From NCBI RefSeq assembly GCF_946885885.1, contig NZ_CAMPHN010000159.1, positions 1 through 9,956 of the forward strand: 9,956 bases of DNA. The letters run 5' to 3'. The notes under the pieces are model-generated. The model was not told the DNA's origin, did no database searches, and saw only the letters and a program-made list of their open reading frames with translations. The stretch is from an uncultured Pseudomonas sp. Lineage in GTDB: Bacteria > Pseudomonadota > Gammaproteobacteria > Pseudomonadales > Pseudomonadaceae. A program made the translations under genes and the position numbers. This document shows positions 1 to 5,605 of this stretch, piece after piece (the first letter of the stretch is position 1; every line of letters starts with the position of its first letter).

Positions 1-2
1 AG

Positions 3-65
3 CCCTCCACTATGTTCTGCCGCATCGACGAGAAGAGCGTGTTTACCCCCGCGCCGTCAGACTGA
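3..65 (+). CDS. 3' end of an unidentified gene (partial)
   Basis: An open frame enters from the left edge and stops at TGA 63-65. Its last residues read MFCRIDEKSVFTPAPSD. Nearly every codon ends in G or C (for example TTC TGC CGC ATC GAC GAG AAG AGC GTG), which is the codon style of the genes in this window, and this is the main reason to believe it is coding. It converges on the DUF1329 gene. About 20 residues are visible, too few to assign a family. It could still be a chance open frame. Confidence 0.42.
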   Translation, partial: PSTMFCRIDEKSVFTPAPSD

Positions 66-84
66 AATCTGCGAAATATCCGAT

Positions 85-122
85 CAAAAATAAAAATGCC
101 AGTCAGCTTAGCTGACTGGCAT
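85..122 (-). terminator. Rho-independent terminator of the DUF1302-DUF1329 operon
   Basis: A perfect 12-bp inverted repeat (96-107 with 111-122, arms ATGCCAGTCAGC / GCTGACTGGCAT, 3-nt loop) lies 40 bp past the DUF1329 stop codon. Read on the minus strand, the stem is followed directly by a U-rich tract (TTTTTATTTTTG, 84-95). This is a classic intrinsic terminator for the minus-strand operon. The plus-strand reading has no T-run after this stem, so it is not an obvious terminator for the gene at the left edge. Confidence 0.9.
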
Positions 123-161
123 TAGGCCCTGAGGCCGGTTTTCTTACATCGAGCGACGCTG

Positions 162-1535
162 TTAGCGAACGCCGGACTGACGCAGTGCAGCCGGGGTATA
201 GTCGCTTTCCTTGGCCGGATAGTCGAACACGTAAGCGCTCTTCTCTTCGTTCTTCATACCCAGGGCCAGGTAACGACCGGACAGCAGGTCGTACAGGGTT
301 TCCAAGGTATACCAAGGCACTTGCTTGTCGTAGTAGTACTGAGCATGGGCTTCAGCCACACGCCACAGGGTACCGCGACCGTCGTAGTGGTCGATTGCAG
401 CGGCTTGCCAGGTGTCTTCGTCGATGAAGAAGTCACGCTTGGCATAGATGTGACGCTCGCCGGATTTCAGGGTTGCGGTCACGTGCCATACGCGGTGCAG
501 CTCGTAACGGCTCAGGTCCTGGTTGATGTGGCCAGCTTTGATGACATCGCTGTATTTCAGTTTCGGCGAGTCAAGGCGGTAGGTGTTGTAAGGAATGTAG
601 ATTTCCTTCTTACCGTTCAGCTTCCACTCGTAACGATCGGGAGCACCGTTGTACATGTCGAAGTTGTCGGAAGTACGCAGACCATCGGCGGCGGTACCCG
701 GACCGTCATAGGACACCTGCGGGGCACGACGTACGCGACGCTGACCGGCGTTGTACAACCACGCCAGGCGCGGCTCCTTCACCTGGTTCAGGGTTTCGTG
801 AACCAGCAGCACGTTACCGGCCAGACGCGACGGCGCAGTTACCCGCTGCTTGAAGTAGAACAGCACGTTGCTTTCTTTGCTGGTGTCGGCATCTTCCAGC
901 GCACCGCGGAAGGTGAACTCGTCCTGGAAATACACCAGGCTGTACGAGCCGTTGGCTTGCGGAGTCGCCTGGGTCACCAGACGCTTGACGCTACCGCCGC
1001 GATAACGGGTGATGTGGTTCCAGATGACTTCCAGACCGTCCTTGGGAATCGGGAACGGGTTGGCCTGCTTGAAGTTTTCCAGGCCGTTACCGCCCTCGAC
1101 CAAGCGGGTGTTGACCGCGTTTTCCTTGGTCGCAGCGAGGATCTTCTCCGGCAGGCTGGCACTACGATGGGTGGTGTACACCGGCATCTTGTAGGTTTCC
1201 GGATAACGCTTGAACATCGCCAGCTGGCCCGGGGTCAGCTTGTCCTTGTACTGATCGACGTTCTGCGCAGTGATGGTGAACAGCGGCTGCTCGCTGGGGA
1301 ACGGGTCCGACAGGAAGCCAGCGGCATCCGCGGTGCCGGCATTGGCTGGCAAGCCGCCAGTCCAGGCCGGGATGGAGCCATCGGCATTACCAGCCATTTC
1401 GGCGCCGACCGGGGTCAGGGTGGTACCCAACTTCGCCGCTTCGTCCGGCGAAACCGCCGCCATCACACTGCACGCCAGCAACGACATAGCCAATGCGCCG
1501 GTTTGCAACAGGGTTTTGGTTGTTTTCATCTGCAT
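162..1535 (-). CDS. DUF1329 family exported protein
   Basis: A 457-residue protein with full-length similarity to the DUF1329 family (PF07044), whose members are about 450-475 residues and common in Pseudomonas. Its biochemical role is not established; the family has been related structurally to the LolA/LolB lipoprotein-carrier fold, which suggests binding of a lipid or another hydrophobic ligand. The N-terminus has a signal peptide: basic MQMKTTK, a hydrophobic core, then VMA (24-26) as a signal peptidase I site before AVSPDEA. The core also contains LLAC (19-22) followed by Ser, which is lipobox-like. A WLYNAGQRRVRRAP segment lies at 259-272. The start chosen is ATG at 1535, six bases after GAGG. 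A TTG at 1547 lies upstream of that ribosome site, and ATG at 1529 is 12 bases from it. The gene starts 25 bp after the DUF1302 stop, so the two are almost certainly cotranscribed. Confidence 0.92.
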   Translation of the reverse strand: MQMKTTKTLLQTGALAMSLLACSVMAAVSPDEAAKLGTTLTPVGAEMAGNADGSIPAWTGGLPANAGTADAAGFLSDPFPSEQPLFTITAQNVDQYKDKLTPGQLAMFKRYPETYKMPVYTTHRSASLPEKILAATKENAVNTRLVEGGNGLENFKQANPFPIPKDGLEVIWNHITRYRGGSVKRLVTQATPQANGSYSLVYFQDEFTFRGALEDADTSKESNVLFYFKQRVTAPSRLAGNVLLVHETLNQVKEPRLAWLYNAGQRRVRRAPQVSYDGPGTAADGLRTSDNFDMYNGAPDRYEWKLNGKKEIYIPYNTYRLDSPKLKYSDVIKAGHINQDLSRYELHRVWHVTATLKSGERHIYAKRDFFIDEDTWQAAAIDHYDGRGTLWRVAEAHAQYYYDKQVPWYTLETLYDLLSGRYLALGMKNEEKSAYVFDYPAKESDYTPAALRQSGVR

Positions 1536-1560
1536 ATTCTTCCTCAAAATTCCTGTTCGC

Positions 1561-3495
1561 TTAGAAGTTCATACCGAAGCTGAGAGCCAAGAAGTCACGG
1601 TCGATCGACGTGTTGTACTTGCCGCCGAAGAAGTCGGTGTAGGACAGGCTGGCGTTGTAGGTGTTCTGGTACTCGGCGTCCAGACCCAGGCTGACTGCTT
1701 TAGCGCCTTCGGTGAACAGGCCGTTCGGACCGTAGCCGTCGACGTCATGCGACCAGGACACGCTTGGACGCAGGTTTACACCGGCAAATACGTCCGGGTA
1801 GTCCCAGATGGCGCGGGCGCGGTAGCCCCAGGAAGTGCTGGTCACATAGCCATCATTGTTACAGTGTTTGGAGACGTTTTCTGTTGCCCCTGTATTGCCC
1901 ACAGCTCCACCTACCGTCAAACCATTAAGGGTTTGACACGTACCATTTGGCAATTCACCGGGACCGAAAACAGGATCTCGCCCGTATCTAACCTCTGATG
2001 TACTTTCCAGCCCGCCAACGTGGGCGATACCTATTTCCCCAACTAGAGTCAGGCGACTGGCGCCCATAACCTGATCAATAAAGTGAGTAAATGTGGTTTG
2101 GAACTGAGTAATTTCCTTGCGACGATAACCATGTAAATCCTCGCCGGCAGTAGGGCTAAGCACAGAAGCGTCTGCGAAAACGCCACCCAATGGACGCGCC
2201 GCGGCAAAAAGAATATCTGTCGTATTTATTTGTACCGGCGCATTGGGGCGATAACTCAGCTCACCACTCCAAGCGGTTCCTGTAGGTAAAGTCGTAGAGA
2301 AACTCAGACCATACAGGCGAATATCCTCAGGATATTCAATGAAGTACTGTGCATTACTAGCCAGAACAAGCGCACCAGCAGAGGTAGCGCCGAGAGTCGC
2401 AGCAGCAGCATTCATGACAGCCTGAGAAGGCATAGTGCCACTAAAGACAGGACCTCGGCTGTGATAGTTCATGAAATAGGCACCGAACTCGGTATCTAAA
2501 GGTTCTGCAAAGTAGCGGAAGGCAAGCCCCCACTGTCCATCGTCCCGTGCATCACGATCGCCGCTGCGCTGAACTAGATTACCTTCGGAGTTGTTATCAA
2601 TTGTATTGATAACCGTACCGACAGGAACCCCAGCCCCCACCAAAAAACCCCCGGCTATAAGAGCGTTAATATTATTGATAGTGGGGTTCAAAACTCCGTT
2701 AATCAATGCCGAATTGTTAGTCAGTAGCCGGAGATTATCATCGCAACCATCCGCGATGATATCGGGCTGTGCAAAAAAGGTTCCGCAATTATCCACAACC
2801 GTCTGGTCCCACTCGAGCTGGTAGAACGCCTCCATAGAGAGGTTTTCGGTCAGGCTCTGGGAGATATAAAACATATTGACCGGAATCAAACCTTCCTTGA
2901 TCTCGGCGCCTGGACGACGGAAGGCGGAAGCATCGACAGGGTTGATCGAGTTGATGCTGTTCTGAATAAAGGTGCTTTCGCCCCAGCTGACAACTTGCTT
3001 ACCTAAACGGACAGACCCTGGCTGACCGGCGATATCGTAGTTGTGATAAACGAAAGCATCGAGAATCTCGGCACCAGAAGACTGGGCAGCCTGCTTGCGG
3101 TTGCTGTCGTCGATGTCCTTGAACAGGCGTTCTTCATCCTTCAGCTCGAAGTCGTACCAATACTTACCGCGGACGAATACGCCGGTGTCGCCGTACTTCA
3201 GCTCAAGGTCATGGATTCCCTTGAAAATCTTCGAGAAGGTTTCGCCTTTCTTGAAGTTCTGGCGGGAGTCATCGGTGGTTTGGGACAGACCGTCGCCGCC
3301 GTTATTCACACCGATCAAATCCGGATCGGCACTACGCATCGACCAGCTGGCACCGACAGACAGCGAAGAGTCGAACTGCCCTTCGATTTCACCGATATTG
3401 AAATTCACGCCGAATGCCGGGGCGGCCAGGGTGGATGCGAGGCTGACTGCCAGGGGCAGTTTTGCCAGACGCCAGGTTTGCTTTGTTTTTGTCAT
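1561..3495 (-). CDS. DUF1302 family outer-membrane protein
   Basis: A 644-residue DUF1302 (PF06980) protein; the family is usually about 600 residues and largely from Pseudomonas. Residues 1-27 or 1-29 form a signal peptide (basic start, hydrophobic core, APA at 25-27). The mature part is rich in alternating aromatic and polar strands and ends in FLALSFGMNF, with the terminal Phe typical of BAM-assembled outer-membrane barrels. Four cysteines (237, 251, 520, 545) form two close pairs, probably disulfides. ATG at 3495 follows GGAG by 8 bases. It is first in an operon with DUF1329. In other loci this pair often accompanies MMPL/RND exporters; none is present here. The middle of the gene (about 1845-2880, residues 206-550) is poorer in GC than the ends and includes an Asn-rich stretch at 260-303, suggesting a variable surface loop or recombined segment. 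The substrate is unknown; a hydrophobic compound such as a fatty acid is an inference from the neighbours. Confidence 0.92.
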   Translation of the reverse strand: MTKTKQTWRLAKLPLAVSLASTLAAPAFGVNFNIGEIEGQFDSSLSVGASWSMRSADPDLIGVNNGGDGLSQTTDDSRQNFKKGETFSKIFKGIHDLELKYGDTGVFVRGKYWYDFELKDEERLFKDIDDSNRKQAAQSSGAEILDAFVYHNYDIAGQPGSVRLGKQVVSWGESTFIQNSINSINPVDASAFRRPGAEIKEGLIPVNMFYISQSLTENLSMEAFYQLEWDQTVVDNCGTFFAQPDIIADGCDDNLRLLTNNSALINGVLNPTINNINALIAGGFLVGAGVPVGTVINTIDNNSEGNLVQRSGDRDARDDGQWGLAFRYFAEPLDTEFGAYFMNYHSRGPVFSGTMPSQAVMNAAAATLGATSAGALVLASNAQYFIEYPEDIRLYGLSFSTTLPTGTAWSGELSYRPNAPVQINTTDILFAAARPLGGVFADASVLSPTAGEDLHGYRRKEITQFQTTFTHFIDQVMGASRLTLVGEIGIAHVGGLESTSEVRYGRDPVFGPGELPNGTCQTLNGLTVGGAVGNTGATENVSKHCNNDGYVTSTSWGYRARAIWDYPDVFAGVNLRPSVSWSHDVDGYGPNGLFTEGAKAVSLGLDAEYQNTYNASLSYTDFFGGKYNTSIDRDFLALSFGMNF

Positions 3496-3532
3496 CGACG
3501 CTACTCCATGTTCTTTTGTTATGGATGGTGCG

Positions 3533-3542
3533 GACTATAGTC
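3533..3542 (-). promoter_or_regulatory. Palindrome GACTATAGTC over a -10-like box upstream of DUF1302
   Basis: A perfect 10-bp palindrome lies 38-47 bp upstream of the DUF1302 start codon. On the minus strand it contains TATAGT (3539-3534), a fair sigma-70 -10 element that would give a leader of about 32 nt. No acceptable -35 is found 16-18 bp further upstream (ATCAAG at the 17-bp position), so such a promoter would need an activator. A related site, GACTA-TG-TAGTC, lies at 3686-3697. The regulator is unknown. Confidence 0.35.
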
Positions 3543-3613
3543 ACCGGGTACTACTGCTTGATCCCTCGAAAGTGTGATTTGCAAGCCCCCAAGTACTCTA
3601 GCTCGATCAATCC

Positions 3614-3634
3614 GGCGGGCTAGCCCGGCCCGCC
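3614..3634 (-). other. GC-rich hairpin between the ligase and DUF1302
   Basis: GGCGGGC (3614-3620) and GCCCGCC (3628-3634) form a perfect 7-bp stem with a 7-nt loop. It lies about 90 bp past the ligase stop codon and about 120 bp before DUF1302. No T-run follows on the minus strand, so it is a poor intrinsic terminator. It may pause or attenuate read-through from the ligase, or sit in a long DUF1302 leader. The stem is clear but its role is not. Confidence 0.35.
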
Positions 3635-3662
3635 GCAAGCCAAGAATGGCCTGAAAACAGCA

Positions 3663-3690
3663 ATTAGCAAGCCAAACGCTTGTTTGACTA
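3663..3690 (-). promoter_or_regulatory. Candidate sigma-70 promoter for DUF1302-DUF1329, overlapping a PsrA box
   Basis: On the minus strand TAGTCA (3690-3685) and GCTAAT (3668-3663) are separated by 16 bp and match the -35 and -10 consensus at 4 of 6 positions each. Transcription would start near 3655 and give a leader of about 160 nt that includes the 3614-3634 hairpin. The match alone is weak. It gains interest because the PsrA-like operator occupies its spacer, where a bound repressor would exclude RNA polymerase. Confidence 0.33.
3673..3686. promoter_or_regulatory. PsrA operator-like palindrome CAAAC-N4-GTTTG
   Basis: CAAAC (3673-3677), four bases, then GTTTG (3682-3686) fits exactly the reported PsrA consensus (G/C)AAAC-N2-4-GTTT(G/C). 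PsrA is the TetR-family repressor of Pseudomonas that is released by long-chain fatty acids and controls beta-oxidation and rpoS genes. The site lies 178-191 bp upstream of the DUF1302 start and beyond the ligase stop codon, so it can only serve the DUF1302-DUF1329 operon in cis. Regulation is inferred. Confidence 0.55.
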
Positions 3691-3724
3691 TGTAGTCACT
3701 TTTCTCAAGCGCTACCTATGGGGC

Positions 3725-5407
3725 TTACAGAGTAGAAAGGAAACTGCTGCCAGCCGCCTGCCACTGGGCGATATCCAGGCGAATGCGTTTCTTGTCCAGC
3801 TTGCCAACACTGGTCTTGGGAACTTCGGTAACAAGTGCGATCTGTGTGGGTATCGCCCACTTGTTGATATGCCCCTGCTCGACGAATGGCTTCAGGTGCT
3901 CCTTGAGCGCCTTGGCATCCAACGCCTGGCCTTCGTGGAGCACCAGCAAGGCAAATGGTCGTTCCCCCCATTGCGGATCGGCCACGCCGACCACGGCGAC
4001 TTCACGTACCGCGGGGTGGCGGCTGATCAAGTCTTCCAGTTCCAAGGAGGAAATCCATTCGCCGCCGGTTTTGATGACGTCCTTGATGCGGTCGCGGATG
4101 TCGACGAAGCCCATGCCGTCGATAGTGGCCACATCGCCGGTGTGCAACCAGCCGTGCTCCCAGAGTTCCTGGCCTTTTTCCGGTTCGCGGTAGTAACCCT
4201 GGGTCAGCCAAGGCGCACGCAACACCAACTCGCCCTGAGAGTCGCCATCGGCCGGCAGTATTTCGCCTTCGCTGCTCATGATCGCGGCGTCGACCAATGG
4301 AACCGGTACACCAGCCTTGATCCGGTAGGTGATGCGCTCGTCTTCGCTACCGGCCCACATCTCGTCATTGATATGCGCACAGGAAATCAGCGGGCAGGTC
4401 TCGGACATGCCATAGGCCGCGGTGAGTTGGATGCCTCGGGCCTTGGCGGCTTCATAGAGCGCGCGATTGAGGGCGCTGCCGCCGATGATCATTTTCATCC
4501 CGCCGAAATCGTAGCCTTTGGCACTCGGCGCGTTGAGCACCATCTGCAGAATGGTCGGCACACAATGGGAGAAGGTCACTTTCTCCTCGCGGATCAGCTT
4601 GTACAGCATGTCCGGCTCGTAGCGCCCCGGATACACCTGCTTGATGCCCAGCATGGTGGCGACATAGGGAATACCCCAGGCATGCACATGGAACATCGGC
4701 GTGATCGGCATATAGACGTCGCTGGTGCCGAGCAGACGTACGCTGTCGAGACTGCCCAGCACGCTGGCTTCGGCCAAGGTATGCAGCACCAGTTGGCGAT
4801 GGGTGAAGTACACGCCCTTGGGATTGCCGGTGGTGCCGGTGGTGTAGAACATGGTGGCGACCGAGTTCTCGTCGAAATCCTCGAACGCATAGGAAGTGCC
4901 GGCGGCGGCCAGCAATTGCTCGTATTCGCCGACCAGATCGGGTAGCTCTGCGGTTTTCTCTTCGCCGTCGGTCAGCAGCAGGGTTTTCTCGACCGTGGTC
5001 AGCTGGCCGGAGATTGCGTTGTACAGCGGCACGAATTCGCTGTTGACCAGCACGAATTTATCGTCGGCATGATTCATGGTGTAAAGAATCTGTTCCGGCG
5101 ATAAACGGATATTGATGGTGTGCAATACCGCGCCGAGCATGGGGATGGCGAACATGCATTCCAGGTAGCGGTGGCTGTCCCAATCCATCACCGCTACCGT
5201 ATCGCCGGCCTTCACCCCCGCCTCGCTGAGCACATTGGCCAGCCTGGCGACCCGCTCATTGAAGGTTGCGTAGTTGTAACGCACGCTGTCGCGATAAACG
5301 ATTTCGCGGGTTTTTTCATAGCGCACGCCAGACAACAACAGACGCTTGATCAACAACGGGTATTGATGAGCATTGGCCGCGGGGGGAATGATACGGGTCT
5401 GCAGCAT
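3725..5407 (-). CDS. Fatty acid-CoA ligase, AlkK-like (AMP-forming)
   Basis: It forms acyl-CoA from a fatty acid, ATP and CoA by way of an acyl-adenylate in the cytoplasm. It belongs to the ANL/AMP-binding superfamily and, by overall sequence, to the AlkK/medium-chain group. Motifs, numbered from the upstream ATG at 5449 (574 residues), are the phosphate-binding loop YTTGTTGNPKG (202-212), YGMSET (346-351), HTGD (436-439), the hinge region DRIKDVIKTGGEW (453-465) and the catalytic lysine in TSVGK (Lys550). All are intact, so the enzyme should be active. The start is uncertain. ATG 5407 (MLQTRI..., 560 residues) has AAGG ten bases upstream and matches the start I recall for Pseudomonas homologues; ATG 5449 has no clear ribosome site. 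The gene diverges from the thiolase, and DUF1302 lies 229 bp downstream on the same strand. Chain-length preference cannot be read from the sequence; medium or long chain is a family-level guess. Confidence 0.93.
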   Translation of the reverse strand: MLQTRIIPPAANAHQYPLLIKRLLLSGVRYEKTREIVYRDSVRYNYATFNERVARLANVLSEAGVKAGDTVAVMDWDSHRYLECMFAIPMLGAVLHTINIRLSPEQILYTMNHADDKFVLVNSEFVPLYNAISGQLTTVEKTLLLTDGEEKTAELPDLVGEYEQLLAAAGTSYAFEDFDENSVATMFYTTGTTGNPKGVYFTHRQLVLHTLAEASVLGSLDSVRLLGTSDVYMPITPMFHVHAWGIPYVATMLGIKQVYPGRYEPDMLYKLIREEKVTFSHCVPTILQMVLNAPSAKGYDFGGMKMIIGGSALNRALYEAAKARGIQLTAAYGMSETCPLISCAHINDEMWAGSEDERITYRIKAGVPVPLVDAAIMSSEGEILPADGDSQGELVLRAPWLTQGYYREPEKGQELWEHGWLHTGDVATIDGMGFVDIRDRIKDVIKTGGEWISSLELEDLISRHPAVREVAVVGVADPQWGERPFALLVLHEGQALDAKALKEHLKPFVEQGHINKWAIPTQIALVTEVPKTSVGKLDKKRIRLDIAQWQAAGSSFLSTL

Positions 5408-5486
5408 ATCGGGAGCACCTTCTGGCAATGGGTATTGTTTTTCGATCATGCGACTCTAGAGCGCATGGCAGAGCCATAAATCAGTC

Positions 5487-5530
5487 CAAAGGATGATTTG
5501 CCCCGTGACTCTTTGGCCACTTTTGGTCAC
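5487..5530. promoter_or_regulatory. Cluster of operator-like repeats between ligase and thiolase
   Basis: Three overlapping symmetries lie in the divergent gap. One is a CAAA-N6-TTTG dyad (5487-5500), close to but not matching the PsrA consensus at the central C/G pair. The second is an inverted GTGAC...GTCAC pair (5505-5509, 5526-5530). The third is a direct repeat TTTGGCCAC / TTTGGTCAC (5512-5520, 5522-5530) with 10-bp spacing, one helical turn. The last two cover the proposed -35 region of the thiolase promoter. They may bind a shared regulator of both genes, but no protein can be named. Confidence 0.3.
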
Positions 5531-5540
5531 ACGATAGAAT
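5513..5540 (+). promoter_or_regulatory. Candidate sigma-70 promoter of the thiolase gene
   Basis: TTGGCC (5513-5518) and TAGAAT (5535-5540) are separated by 16 bp and match the -35 and -10 consensus at 4 and 5 of 6 positions. Transcription would start near 5547 and give a leader of about 59 nt before the ATG at 5606. I found no comparably good promoter for the ligase on the other strand. Confidence 0.45.
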
Positions 5541-5605
5541 GCTTTAGATAGGCAGTCATAACTGTCCGTACTTTCAATAACCTACATTTATAAGAGGTGA
5601 GTGCA

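Noticed and set aside
124..145. Small hairpin GGCC-CTGA-GGCC followed by GGTTTTCTT on the plus strand, possible terminator for the gene at the left edge
   Set aside because: The stem is only 4 bp and overlaps the region next to the DUF1329 stop codon; the gene it would serve is itself uncertain. It might work together with the 96-122 stem, but the evidence is too thin for a feature.
321..1583. Long plus-strand open frame (420 codons) opposite DUF1329
   Set aside because: It is antisense to a full-length recognised gene, its translation shows no domain, and it arises from GC-rich codon bias.
1916..1937. GTCAAACC...GGTTTGAC as a second PsrA site
   Set aside because: The CAAAC and GTTTG halves are 8 bp apart, outside the 2-4 bp spacing of the PsrA consensus, and the site lies deep inside the DUF1302 coding region.
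3496..3724. Sigma-54 promoter upstream of DUF1302
   Set aside because: I searched for a TGGCAC-N5-TTGC pattern on the minus strand and found only scattered TTGC motifs without the correctly spaced GG element.
3680..4945. Long plus-strand open frame opposite the CoA ligase
   Set aside because: It is a shadow of the ligase frame, whose catalytic motifs are all intact. The translation is low-information and has no ribosome site or family resemblance.
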